Of a stretch of 64,000 nt of DNA, positions 7,569-16,075 are shown piece after piece. The notes under the pieces are model-generated. The model searched no databases and was not told the origin of the DNA. It saw nothing but the letters and a program-made list of their open reading frames with translations. The position numbers were made by a program, and so were the translations under genes. Within the stretch, counting starts at the first letter, position 1; each line of letters starts with the position of its first letter. The DNA is from Dysosmobacter acutus (GTDB taxonomy: Bacteria; Bacillota; Clostridia; Oscillospirales; Oscillospiraceae), in contig NZ_JAHLQN010000001.1 in NCBI RefSeq assembly GCF_018919205.1, positions 496,001 to 560,000 on the forward strand, given 5' to 3'.

Positions 7569-8444
7569 TCATGCGTCCCTGTGCTTCAGGGCGGACAAGG
7601 CCTCCAAAAGATCGTTCAGGTCGTCCAGACCATAGTATTCCAGCTCAATGCGGCCCTTTTTCCGGCCGCTGACAATGCGGCAGCCCCGGCCCAGCCGGGA
7701 GCTGAGCTCCTTCTGGGCCTCCTCCGTATAGTTGACGCTGACGCCGCTTTTCGGCGCGGGGCCGTTCGGCTTGGACTCGGTCAGTTTCTTGACCAGCGTC
7801 TCCGTCTGCCGGACGGAGAGATCGCCGTCCACCACCGCGGCGGCGGCCTTTTGCTGAGCCTCCGCCCCCAAGGGCAGCAGGGCCCGGGCATGGCCGGAGG
7901 ACAGGGCGCCTTCCTCCACCAGCTTGCGGACCGGAGGACAGAGCCCAAGAAGCCGCAGGGAGTTGGCCACGGCGCTGCGGGACTTGCCCACCGCGGCGGC
8001 CGCCTCCTCCTGGGTCATGTGGTAGGTGTCGATGAGGGACTGGAAGCCGGAGGCCTCCTCCATGGGGTTCAGGTCCTCCCGCTGGAGGTTTTCGATCATG
8101 GCCAGCTCAGCGGCCTTGCGGTCGTCGGCCTCGATGACGATGACCGGCACCTCCTGCAGCCCGGCCAGACGCGCCGCCCGCCAGCGGCGCTCTCCGGCGA
8201 TGATCTGATAGTAGCCGGAGGAGAGGCGGCGCACCGTCAGAGGCTGGATGATGCCGTGCTGACGGATAGAGTCCGCCAAGTCCGCCAGGGAGGCGTCGTC
8301 AAAAAACTTGCGGGGCTGGCTGGAGCAGCTCTCCACCTGGGAAATGGGGAGGGAGAGGGCGCTTCCCGTATCACCTTTCAGCGCTTCCTCGCCCAAAAGG
8401 GCCCCCAGTCCCCGGCCCAGACCCTTTGCCTTATTTGTTGCCAT
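7569..8444 (-). CDS. parB: Chromosome-partitioning protein ParB (Spo0J)
   Basis: A 291-residue ParB-family CTPase that loads at parS and spreads as a sliding clamp. The N-terminal CTP-binding domain carries the C-motif GERRWRA near residue 85 and the P-motif ENLQREDLNP near 120. The central helix-turn-helix (MTQEEAAAAVGKSRSAVANSLRLL) is at about 145-170. The C-terminal dimerisation domain ends the protein. It starts at an ATG with AAGGGAGAT upstream and lies 34 bases after parA. Three parS-like palindromes nearby fit its role. Confidence 0.97.
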   Translation of the reverse strand: MATNKAKGLGRGLGALLGEEALKGDTGSALSLPISQVESCSSQPRKFFDDASLADLADSIRQHGIIQPLTVRRLSSGYYQIIAGERRWRAARLAGLQEVPVIVIEADDRKAAELAMIENLQREDLNPMEEASGFQSLIDTYHMTQEEAAAAVGKSRSAVANSLRLLGLCPPVRKLVEEGALSSGHARALLPLGAEAQQKAAAAVVDGDLSVRQTETLVKKLTESKPNGPAPKSGVSVNYTEEAQKELSSRLGRGCRIVSGRKKGRIELEYYGLDDLNDLLEALSALKHRDA

Positions 8445-8478
8445 AGCGATCTCCCTTCAAAAGGAAAAGTAAGTAGAG

Positions 8479-9237
8479 TTATTGGCTGTTCTTCCTGAGA
8501 AACTCCCTGGCCAGGGCGGTGTAGCTCTCCGCGCCCCGGGAGCTGCGGTCGTAGGAGGTGATGGGCTTGCCGTGGCTTGGGGCCTCGCTGAGCCGCACAT
8601 TCCTTGGAATCACCGTGGAGTAGACCTTGCCCGGGAAAAAGCGCTTGACCTCCTCCGCCACCTGGAGGGCCAGGTTGGTGCGGCCGTCAAACATGGTCAG
8701 CAGCACGCCCTCCAGTTCCAGCCGGGGGTTCAGGGACCGGCGCACGATGCGCACGGTGCTCATCAGGTCTGAAAGCCCCTCCAGTGCAAAGTATTCCCCC
8801 TGCACCGGAACCAGCAGCGCGTCCGCCGCGCAGAGGGCGTTGAGGGTCAAAAGCTCCAGGGAGGGGGGACAGTCGATGAAGATGAAGTCATAGTCGTCCT
8901 GAAGCTGGTTGAGGGCATTTCGCAGCAAAAACTCCCGGGAGTCCATGGAAATCAGCTCAATGCCCGCGCCGGCCAGCGCCTTGTTGGAGGGCAGCACGTC
9001 GCCGTAGCGGGTGGAAACCACCGCCTCACGCACCGGAGCGTCGCCCACCATCACCTGGTAGACGCCCTGGGACAGGGATTTGTCCACGCCCATCCCGGAG
9101 GTGGAGTTGGCCTGGGGGTCAAAGTCGCACAGCAGCACCCGCTTGCCCAACTCGTGAAGGGCGGCGGTCAGATTGACGCAGGTGGTCGTCTTGCCCACGC
9201 CGCCTTTTTGATTGACAATTGCGATGATTTTAGCCAA
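8479..9237 (-). CDS. parA: Chromosome-partitioning ATPase ParA (Soj)
   Basis: A 252-residue ParA/Soj ATPase that works with ParB in origin segregation and in control of DnaA. The deviant Walker A KGGVGKTT is at about residues 11-18, with DFDPQANSTSG at about 40 and FIFIDCPPSLELLTLNAL at about 120. I chose the TTG at 9237 (AGGTG five bases upstream), which gives the family-typical opening M-A-K-I-I-A-I-V-N-Q-K-G-G. Longer in-frame starts would run across the promoter. The promoter is at 9286-9314, with parS sites just upstream. Confidence 0.96.
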   Translation of the reverse strand: MAKIIAIVNQKGGVGKTTTCVNLTAALHELGKRVLLCDFDPQANSTSGMGVDKSLSQGVYQVMVGDAPVREAVVSTRYGDVLPSNKALAGAGIELISMDSREFLLRNALNQLQDDYDFIFIDCPPSLELLTLNALCAADALLVPVQGEYFALEGLSDLMSTVRIVRRSLNPRLELEGVLLTMFDGRTNLALQVAEEVKRFFPGKVYSTVIPRNVRLSEAPSHGKPITSYDRSSRGAESYTALAREFLRKNSQ

Positions 9238-9285
9238 AAGGGCACCTGCTTTCTCAATGGTTGAGTGAAAACCCATACAAATTAC

Positions 9286-9314
9286 AGTATAGCAAGCTTG
9301 TCCCCTCATTTCAA
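9286..9314 (-). promoter_or_regulatory. Promoter of parAB
   Basis: TTGAAA (9309-9314), a 17-base spacer and TATACT (9286-9291) on the minus strand, with TGC before the -10 (extended -10). The nearest parS-like site lies 26 bases upstream of the -35, so ParB bound there could influence this promoter. Confidence 0.75.
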
Positions 9315-9339
9315 GAATAAGGGAGAAAAAAGCGGAAGA

Positions 9340-9355
9340 AGTTTCACGTGAAACA
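9340..9355. other. parS: parS-like site 2 (upstream of parA promoter)
   Basis: AGTTTCACGTGAAACA matches the parS consensus at 15 of 16 positions (first base A instead of T). It is 22 bases from site 3, so the two form a pair in the intergenic region between parA and the GH13 gene. Confidence 0.82.
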
Positions 9356-9365
9356 GGAGGGCAAA

Positions 9366-9400
9366 CAAAAAGGGCACTGTTTCACGTGAAACAGTGCCCT
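9366..9400 (-). terminator. parS: GH13 gene terminator containing parS-like site 3
   Basis: Positions 9371-9400 are a 30-base perfect palindrome whose half-site is AGGGCACTGTTTCAC. Its central 16 bases (9378-9393) are TGTTTCACGTGAAACA, a perfect parS. On the minus strand the palindrome is followed by TTTTTGTTTGC, so it also has the form of a rho-independent terminator. It lies 13 bases after the stop of the GH13 gene. One sequence thus appears to serve both for ParB loading and for transcription termination. Confidence 0.8.
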
Positions 9401-9413
9401 GAAAGCCAAACCC

Positions 9414-11267
9414 TCAGACAAGCAGCATTCCATCCAGGGAGGGCAGCGTCAGCTCCACCTCTCCGTCTAAAACCGCAAACTGCTGACCGGTGAGCAGGTC
9501 CGTGGCCAGGTCGCCCGGGTAGGGAAGGGTCAGACTGCGCTCCTCTGCCCCGCAGTTGAAAAGGGCCCAGGTGGTCTCATCGCCCTCCTGCCGGGAAAAG
9601 ACCAGCAGGCCGCCCTGGGCGGCTTGGTAACGGATGGTTCCGCTTTGCAAAGAGGGGCGCTGGGTGCGGATGCGGCCCAACAGGCGGTAGTGCTCAAGAA
9701 GCTCCCTGTTCTCATGGCCCCAGGGGAAGGTCCCCCGGTTAAAGGGGTCCTCAAAGCCCTGCATCCCCGCCTCGTCGCCGTAAAAGATGGTGGGGGAGCC
9801 GGGGAAGGCGTAGAGCAGCAGTGCCGCCAGCCGCAACCGCCGCAGTCCCCGCCGGAGCTCCTCTCCCGAGAGGCGGTAGACCCGGCGCTCCGCCCGGTCG
9901 GTGATGGGGGCTGGCTGGCCCAGGAGCGTGAGAATCCGCGGCGTATCATGGGTGCCCAAAAAATTCATGGCCGAGTAAAAGGCAGGGGCGGGATAATTCT
10001 CCCGGATGCTCTCCATGGCCTCATAAAAAGCCTCCGCCGGTCCGCCCAAAAGATAGGCAAGAGCGGCGTTGCGGAAGGGATAATTCATCAGGGCATGTGT
10101 CTCATCCCCAAGGAGATAGCGGCGGCGCTGGGAATAGGCTATCTTATTGGACCCGTCTTCCCACACCTCGCCCAACAAAATGGCGTCGCCCTCCGTCTCC
10201 TCCATGGCGCGGCGGATGTCCCGGATGAAGTCGTCGGGCAGCTCGTCGGCCACATCCAGCCGCCAGCCGGAGGCGCCCAGGCGGAGCCAGCGGCGGATCA
10301 CCGAGTCCTCTCCCGTCACCATATAGGCCCGATAGCCCGGATCATCCTCCTGGACGGCGGGCAGGGTGCGGATGCCCCACCAGGCGTCGTACTGATCCGG
10401 CCAATGGGAAAACCGGTACCAGCCGGCATAGGGGGAGCTTAGGCTCTGGGCCGCGCCAACGGAGGGGTAAAAGCCCTCCTGGTTGAAGTAGACGCTGTTG
10501 GAGCCGGTGTGGTTGAACACGCCGTCCAACACCACCCGGATGCCGTATTTGCGCCCCTCGCCGCACAGGTGCGCAAAGTCCTCCTCCGTGCCAAGGAAGG
10601 GATCGATCTTCCGGTAGTCCGCCGTGTTGTAGCGGTGATTGGAGGCGGATTCAAAGATGGGACAGAGATACAGTGTGGAGACTCCAAGGCTCTGAAGATA
10701 GGGCAGCTTGGAGGAGATGCCCAACAATGAGCCACCGTAGAAGTCCCGGCTGCGCACCTCGCCGTCCGGGTCCGGCAGATAGTCCATGGGTTCGTTCCAG
10801 TCTTTGTGCACCACACGGTTGCCCACCACGCCGTCGGGCTTTGGAAGGGAGAGCCGACAGAAACGATCTGGGAATATTTGGTAGGTAATGCCCCGGCCGA
10901 ACCACTCAGGGGTGGATCTGTGCCCAGAGTAGACCGTCAGCTGCCAGCGGCGTTCGTCGGCGCTTTCCCCCCAGCCGCCGCGGGTAAGGCAGCGGGAGGA
11001 GCCGTCTGCGCGGTAAAAGCGGAAGGCATACCACACGATCTCCGGCTCAGCGGGGGCGGAAAAGGTGATGGTGAATCCGCCCTCCTCCGTGGGAGAGAGG
11101 GCGAGCACCTCCTCTGAGGCGGCAAAGTCGTGGTAGGCAAGGAGTTCACAGCGGGGAAAACCCTCCGCGCCGACCGGGCGGAGGGTGAGGGTCACAGGGG
11201 TGGAGGTGGGAACGGCGCCGTAAGGGGTCTTGCAGCGCGGGTCCCGGGAGTCAAAGCAAGAGGACAT
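9414..11267 (-). CDS. GH13 alpha-glycosidase (neopullulanase/cyclomaltodextrinase-like)
   Basis: A 617-residue alpha-amylase-superfamily enzyme without a signal peptide, so intracellular. An N-terminal beta-sandwich-like region (about residues 1-115) precedes the TIM barrel, which begins at GRGITYQIFPDRF. Region I is DGVFNHTG. The nucleophile region is GWRLDVADEL (Asp), the acid/base region is LLGEVWED (Glu), and the third acid is in FLGTHDTPR (Asp). A C-terminal beta domain ends the protein. This architecture fits neopullulanase, maltogenic amylase or cyclomaltodextrinase, which hydrolyse maltodextrins; exact specificity cannot be read. The ATG at 11267 has AAAGGAATGGAG upstream. It sits alone between the parAB and mre loci. 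Confidence 0.88.
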   Translation of the reverse strand: MSSCFDSRDPRCKTPYGAVPTSTPVTLTLRPVGAEGFPRCELLAYHDFAASEEVLALSPTEEGGFTITFSAPAEPEIVWYAFRFYRADGSSRCLTRGGWGESADERRWQLTVYSGHRSTPEWFGRGITYQIFPDRFCRLSLPKPDGVVGNRVVHKDWNEPMDYLPDPDGEVRSRDFYGGSLLGISSKLPYLQSLGVSTLYLCPIFESASNHRYNTADYRKIDPFLGTEEDFAHLCGEGRKYGIRVVLDGVFNHTGSNSVYFNQEGFYPSVGAAQSLSSPYAGWYRFSHWPDQYDAWWGIRTLPAVQEDDPGYRAYMVTGEDSVIRRWLRLGASGWRLDVADELPDDFIRDIRRAMEETEGDAILLGEVWEDGSNKIAYSQRRRYLLGDETHALMNYPFRNAALAYLLGGPAEAFYEAMESIRENYPAPAFYSAMNFLGTHDTPRILTLLGQPAPITDRAERRVYRLSGEELRRGLRRLRLAALLLYAFPGSPTIFYGDEAGMQGFEDPFNRGTFPWGHENRELLEHYRLLGRIRTQRPSLQSGTIRYQAAQGGLLVFSRQEGDETTWALFNCGAEERSLTLPYPGDLATDLLTGQQFAVLDGEVELTLPSLDGMLLV

Positions 11268-11305
11268 GTCTCCATTCCTTTCGGAAAATAATTTGGATGG
11301 GCGTG

Positions 11306-13420
11306 CTATTGCAGAAGCTGGTCCTCGCCGATCAGCGCCGCGCCGATCTCATCGGTGGAGAAGTAGGAGTTGAGAATCTCCACGGCGGTGGAGGCCAGCG
11401 CCGCACCGGAGCCGCCCTTTTCAATGACAATGGCCAAAGCGATCTCCGGATCGTCGTAGGGGGCAAAGCAGACAAGGATGCCGTTGTCTTTTATTTTGGC
11501 GCCCAATTGGGCGGTGCCGGTCTTGGCGCCCGCGTCCACCACGCAGTTTGCAAAGTAGGAGGAAAGGCTTCCGGAGGTGACCAGACCATGCATGCCGGTC
11601 TTTACCACATTGAGGGTGGAGTCGCTGATGGAAACGGTGTTCAGCGGATCCGGAACACCGGCGTAGAGCAGCTCCGAGTTGTCATAGGATTTGACGCTTT
11701 TGAGCAGATGGGCCGGGTAGTGCTTGCCGCCGGAGACAATGGTGGCCACATAGTTGGCCAGCTGGAGCGGCGTAAACAGGTGGTCGGACTGGCCGATGGC
11801 GGCCTGTACCGTGTCTCCTCCATACCAGGTGCCGCCGGCTGCCTCCCGCGCCGCGGGGCTGGCCAGCGTGCCGGATTTCTCATCTATTTCAATTCCCGTG
11901 GGCTGGCCCAGGCCAAAGGCCGCGGCATATTCGTCTATCCTGTCGATGCCCAGCAGATAACCCATCTGGTAGAAAAAATAGTTGCAGGAGACGGTGATGG
12001 CCTCGGTGATATTGACAAGGCCGTGGCCGCTGCGATTCCAGCAGTTGAGGCCGAAGGGCTCCGAGCCGGCGATCATCTGGGGATAGTACCACCGGCCGGT
12101 GTCCCGAATCTTTTCGCTGGGGGTGACAACGCCTTCCTCCAACGCCGCGATGGCGGTGAGGGGTTTAAAGGTGGAGCCGGGGGGATAGGTGCCCTGGGTG
12201 GCACGGTTGAAGAGGGGCGCGTCCTCCCGGGTGTTGAGCTCGGCGCTGTCCTGGGAGTAGGTGGCCAGGTTGTAGGTGGGGTAGGAGGCCAGCGCCATCA
12301 CCTCTCCGGTGCCCACCTGGACCACGGCCGCGCCGCCTCCCCGGGAGATGCCGTCCTTTTCCGTCATATCGCCCACGGTCTTGGCCAGGGCGGTCTCCAC
12401 GGCCTCCTGAAAGGGCAGATCGATGGTCAGCGACACGGTGCTTCCGGGCTGAGGGGCCTTGGTGTAAAGCTCGCTGGTGGTTTTGCCCTCGCTGTTTTTC
12501 GAGACCACCCGGGTGCCGTCGGTGCCGTGGAGGTATTCCTCAAAGGCCAGCTCCACGCCGGATTTGCCTACCAGGTCGTCTAAGGAATAGCCTTTGTCCT
12601 TCAGCTCTTCATATTCATCCTCCATGCGCCCCACAAATCCTAAGATGTGGGCCGCAGCGTCGGTTTGATAGTCCCGGACGGAGGAGGAGCCCACCTTTAC
12701 GCCGGGATAGTCGCCGTCGGTGATCTCGGAGATCATCTCCGTGCTCACATCCACGGCAAAGATATAGGCGGAGGTATTCACCAGTTTACGCACCGCAAGC
12801 TCGTACTGTACCCCCATGACGGAGCGGGCCTGGCTGTCACTGTAGGAGGCGGGCACGCCCAGCACCGTGCGCATGCCGGCAAGAAGCGTGTCCGCGCTCA
12901 GGCCGCTCTCCTTCAGATAGGCGGAAAGCTGCTCCTGCCGGGTCATCTCCTCCGCGCGGTAGGAGGCGGGCAGGGAGTCTGCGATCCACTTGTTGGCCTG
13001 AAGGTATTTGATAAAGCGGGAACTTTGGGTGGAATCCAGTCCGTCCAGAGCAAAGGCAAAGGGAGCCTGAGCGGTGATGGGCAGATTCTCCACCCACTCC
13101 ACACCATACCTCTGGCAGAGCTGAATCAGGTTCCAGATGGCCTCCGCCTCATTTTCTCCCTTGTCCAAAAGGGAGCTGTCAAAGGTCAGCGTATAGCTCA
13201 GGCGGTTGGATACCAGGGTTTTGCCGTTGCGGTCGGTGAGAATGCCCCGGGAGGCCTCCACCGTCTCCCGCTGGGTGATGGTGCGCACCGACTGCTCCAG
13301 GTAGTCCTGGCCGTGGACGATCTGGGTGGAGTAGAGCACGCCCACAAAGGCCGTGAGGCAAACGGCCAGAAACAGCGCGATCACTGAGACGCGGATGTGA
13401 AAATATTTGCTGTCTTCCAT
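11306..13420 (-). CDS. mrdA: Penicillin-binding protein 2 (elongasome transpeptidase)
   Basis: A 704-residue class B PBP that crosslinks peptidoglycan during lateral wall growth. A cytoplasmic N-terminus is followed by a transmembrane anchor (VSVIALFLAVCLTAFVGVLY) and a pedestal domain. The transpeptidase domain carries the active-site SxxK in GSTFKPLTA, SxN in TVSCNYF and KTG in GAKTGTAQ. I chose the ATG at 13420, which has GAAAGGAGT upstream. It follows mreC and mreD in the order expected for the elongasome. MreB is not in the window and must be encoded elsewhere. Confidence 0.94.
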   Translation of the reverse strand: MEDSKYFHIRVSVIALFLAVCLTAFVGVLYSTQIVHGQDYLEQSVRTITQRETVEASRGILTDRNGKTLVSNRLSYTLTFDSSLLDKGENEAEAIWNLIQLCQRYGVEWVENLPITAQAPFAFALDGLDSTQSSRFIKYLQANKWIADSLPASYRAEEMTRQEQLSAYLKESGLSADTLLAGMRTVLGVPASYSDSQARSVMGVQYELAVRKLVNTSAYIFAVDVSTEMISEITDGDYPGVKVGSSSVRDYQTDAAAHILGFVGRMEDEYEELKDKGYSLDDLVGKSGVELAFEEYLHGTDGTRVVSKNSEGKTTSELYTKAPQPGSTVSLTIDLPFQEAVETALAKTVGDMTEKDGISRGGGAAVVQVGTGEVMALASYPTYNLATYSQDSAELNTREDAPLFNRATQGTYPPGSTFKPLTAIAALEEGVVTPSEKIRDTGRWYYPQMIAGSEPFGLNCWNRSGHGLVNITEAITVSCNYFFYQMGYLLGIDRIDEYAAAFGLGQPTGIEIDEKSGTLASPAAREAAGGTWYGGDTVQAAIGQSDHLFTPLQLANYVATIVSGGKHYPAHLLKSVKSYDNSELLYAGVPDPLNTVSISDSTLNVVKTGMHGLVTSGSLSSYFANCVVDAGAKTGTAQLGAKIKDNGILVCFAPYDDPEIALAIVIEKGGSGAALASTAVEILNSYFSTDEIGAALIGEDQLLQ

Positions 13421-13430
13421 GTGACTCCTT

Positions 13431-13943
13431 TCAATCGATGTCGCGGCACTTGCGGTGGATGGCGGAAAAGAGCAGGTGCACCGGCAGCACAAAGACCAGC
13501 GTCAGCGCCGTCTCCTGTAGAGAGAGCATCAGCGCCCGGGAGACATCGCCCAGGCCGCTGAGCAGCAAGAGGAGAATCCGGGCCCCATCCACCAGCACAA
13601 AGGACGCCGACACGGCCGCAAGGGAACAGAGGAACCCGGCGGAGACCAACCCCTCGGCGATGAGGCCGGAGAGCAGGCCCGCCAGGGGAAAGAGCAGGGT
13701 GTAAAAGCAGGGCAGGGGGCCGGTGATGGTCAAATCACAGACCAGGCCGGCCACCAGGCCGAAGGCGGTGCCAGAAAACGGCCCCTCCTGGGCGGCCAGC
13801 ACCGCCACCACCGCCGGGTAGAGGAAGGGGAAAACGCCCCGCAGAAGAATATGCTGCATTACAAGGCCCTGAACCAGACAGCAGAAAAGAAAGGCCAGGC
13901 TGTAGAGCAGCCAGCGGACCACCGTTACATTGCGAAAAGGCAA
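13431..13943 (-). CDS. mreD: Rod shape-determining protein MreD
   Basis: A 170-residue polytopic membrane protein of about five to six hydrophobic helices, matching MreD in length, hydropathy and position between mreC and mrdA. MreD helps MreC tether the elongation machinery. It starts at TTG (13943), eight bases after a good AGGAGG; no ATG fits better. Confidence 0.9.
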   Translation of the reverse strand: MPFRNVTVVRWLLYSLAFLFCCLVQGLVMQHILLRGVFPFLYPAVVAVLAAQEGPFSGTAFGLVAGLVCDLTITGPLPCFYTLLFPLAGLLSGLIAEGLVSAGFLCSLAAVSASFVLVDGARILLLLLSGLGDVSRALMLSLQETALTLVFVLPVHLLFSAIHRKCRDID

Positions 13944-13961
13944 ACTTTATGCCTCCTTTCC

Positions 13962-14801
13962 TTACTCCACGATGTCAAAGCCCTTGATGATGAACACCTG
14001 GCTCAGCCCATCAAAGTCCACCATGGGGGCGATCACCGCGTACTGGGTCAGGCCGGAGTCGTCCAGTTTGACCTCCTCCACGGAGCCGATGACCAGCCCT
14101 GTGGGATAGTAGCCGCCCACGCCGGAGGTGATGATGAGGTCCCCGTTGAGCAGCGTGGAATCGGCGGGCAGGTAGCTGAGCTTCAGGCGCTTTTCACCCA
14201 TCAGGTTGAAGTCGCCGCTGGCCACACCGATCTCATCGGTGCGGAAGACCATGGCGCCAAGCTGGGTATCCGTGTCGATGATGGTGAGGACCGTACACCA
14301 GTTCAGCCCCGCCTCGGAGACCACGCCCACCAGGTAGTGCTGCTCGTTGACCACGCAGTCTCCCACCGCCACACCGTGGTCCGTGCCCCGGTTCAGCGTC
14401 AGGGAGGAGGTCCAGTTGGAGGTGTTGCGGGCGGTGATGCGGGCAGATTCAAGGTCAAAGTCCTTTCGCTGCTCCCGCAGGTTCAAAAGGGAGCGCAAGC
14501 GGGCGTTTTCCTCGCTGTCCGCCTCGCTTTGCCGAATCGCCTCCTCCATCTTCGCGATCCGGTTGCGCAGCTCCGCGTTTTCCTCCTCCAGCGCCTTGTA
14601 GTCGGCGTAGTAGGCCTGCTTGTCGTTGAACCACTCCGCCACGGAGGTGAAGGCGCTGCGGAAGGGGGAGGTGATGATTCCGGCCAGATTGGTCAGCGGG
14701 GCGGAGGTGTTGGTGAAAACGGACATGACGGAAAGAGCCACTGCGATGACCGCCGCGGCAAAGAGAATCCACAGACCGTGTTTTTTTAAAAAGTGTTTCA
14801 A
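13962..14801 (-). CDS. mreC: Rod shape-determining protein MreC
   Basis: A 279-residue single-pass membrane protein. It has a short basic N-terminus (MKHFLKKHG), one transmembrane helix, a coiled coil at about residues 60-110 and a C-terminal double beta-barrel domain (ITSGVGGYYPTGLVIGSV near 210-230). MreC scaffolds PBP2 and activates wall synthesis. The start is TTG at 14801 with GGAGG five bases upstream, so both mreC and mreD use TTG. It lies 17 bases after maf. Confidence 0.94.
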   Translation of the reverse strand: MKHFLKKHGLWILFAAAVIAVALSVMSVFTNTSAPLTNLAGIITSPFRSAFTSVAEWFNDKQAYYADYKALEEENAELRNRIAKMEEAIRQSEADSEENARLRSLLNLREQRKDFDLESARITARNTSNWTSSLTLNRGTDHGVAVGDCVVNEQHYLVGVVSEAGLNWCTVLTIIDTDTQLGAMVFRTDEIGVASGDFNLMGEKRLKLSYLPADSTLLNGDLIITSGVGGYYPTGLVIGSVEEVKLDDSGLTQYAVIAPMVDFDGLSQVFIIKGFDIVE

Positions 14802-14818
14802 AGCCGCCTCCTCTTGCG

Positions 14819-15406
14819 TTACAAACCCTCTTGCCCGTCTAAGAACGTCACGCCAAACCGCTCCAGCATCCGGGAAAGACGCAGCAGCGGCAGCCCCATC
14901 ACATTGTAAAAGTCGCCGCGGATGCCCTCCACCAACAGTGCGCCAAGGCCCTGGACGCCGTAGGCGCCCGCCTTGTCCATGGGCTCGCCGCTCTGGATGT
15001 AGGCGTGCAGCTCCCGCTCCGAGGCGGGGCGGAAGGTGACGGCGGTGGATTCCGATTCGGTCAGAAACCGCTCCCCCTGACGGACGGTGACGCCGGTGCA
15101 GACGGTGTGGGTGCGGCCCTGAAGGGACAGGAGCATCTTCAGCGCCTGCTCCTCATCCCGGGGCTTGCCCAGCCGCTCATCCCCCAAAAACACCATTGTG
15201 TCGGCGGTGATGACAATTTCCTCCGGCGTGCATCGGACGGCCTCCGCCTTCTCCCGGGAGATATACTCCACCACCTGGGGCGGCGTCAGGCCCTTGGGAT
15301 ACCACTCCTCCACCTTGGGAACGCGGATGTCAAACTCCCGGATGCCGATCCGGGACAAAAGCTCCTGCCGCCGGGGTGAGCCGGAGGCCAATACAATCTG
15401 TGCCAT
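14819..15406 (-). CDS. maf: Maf family nucleotide pyrophosphatase
   Basis: A 195-residue Maf/HAM1-like house-cleaning NTPase that hydrolyses modified or non-canonical nucleoside triphosphates (dTTP/UTP type in many members). The Maf signature opens the protein (IVLASGSPRRQELL), with EEIVITADTMV near residue 70 and GKPRDEEQAL near 85. I chose the ATG at 15406, close behind GGAGGAG. Maf next to mreCD is a common Firmicutes arrangement. Confidence 0.93.
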   Translation of the reverse strand: MAQIVLASGSPRRQELLSRIGIREFDIRVPKVEEWYPKGLTPPQVVEYISREKAEAVRCTPEEIVITADTMVFLGDERLGKPRDEEQALKMLLSLQGRTHTVCTGVTVRQGERFLTESESTAVTFRPASERELHAYIQSGEPMDKAGAYGVQGLGALLVEGIRGDFYNVMGLPLLRLSRMLERFGVTFLDGQEGL

Positions 15407-15485
15407 GCTCCTCCACGCGCCATAGGCGCTTAAGTTACAAAATTTACAGCTGCATTTCGTAGGCCGCAATATATGACAAGCAATC

Positions 15486-15917
15486 TTACTTGCCGGTTGA
15501 ACCAAAGCCGCCCCGGTCGGACTCCTCCAGGGAGCTGCAGGCCACGAATTCTAAGCGGGGCTGGTGGGCCATGATCCGGAACTGGCAGATTCGGCTGCCT
15601 CTGGGGATGAATGTGTTGCGGGTGGCATAGACCGGCATCCGCCACTCATCGCCGCTGCCCCGGTAGGACCAGTCCACCACACCCATGGAGTTGGTCTGCA
15701 AAATGCCGTAGTTCTTAAACGTGGAGCTGCGGGGCACGATATGGGCCTCGTAGCCCTCCGGCAGGGCCACGGCGATCCCAAGGGGGATCAGCCGGAACTC
15801 CCCGGCGGAAAGGGTCACGTCCTCCGCCGCGGCCAGGTCGATCCAGTCGGATTTTCCCTCCACATAGCAAAGCCGGGGGGAGTCGTCTGAAAAATATTTG
15901 ACGTGAATGGTCTCCAT
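15486..15917 (-). CDS. dut: dUTP diphosphatase
   Basis: A 143-residue trimeric dUTPase that hydrolyses dUTP to dUMP and pyrophosphate, supplying the dTMP precursor and keeping uracil out of DNA. All five motifs are visible: AAEDVTLSAGE, PRSSTFKNYGI, GVVDWSYRGSGDEW, RICQFRI and the C-terminal GGFGSTGK that closes over the substrate. The ATG at 15917 has AAGGAGAAA upstream. The DNA upstream (15960-16075) is AT-rich and includes a TATAAT on the minus strand (15998-16003), though no clear -35 is seen. Confidence 0.94.
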   Translation of the reverse strand: METIHVKYFSDDSPRLCYVEGKSDWIDLAAAEDVTLSAGEFRLIPLGIAVALPEGYEAHIVPRSSTFKNYGILQTNSMGVVDWSYRGSGDEWRMPVYATRNTFIPRGSRICQFRIMAHQPRLEFVACSSLEESDRGGFGSTGK

Positions 15918-16075
15918 AAAGTTTCTCCTTGTATCAGCAAGCTCAGACCGATTCTGCAAACATGCAGAAAATTCTGTTTCAACTGATTGTAAATCGTATT
16001 ATATAAATAAAATATTACTAAAAGTTTCCAAAAAAGGCCGCGTGCGGGAGAGCCGCATTCGCCTGAAGATGCCGG

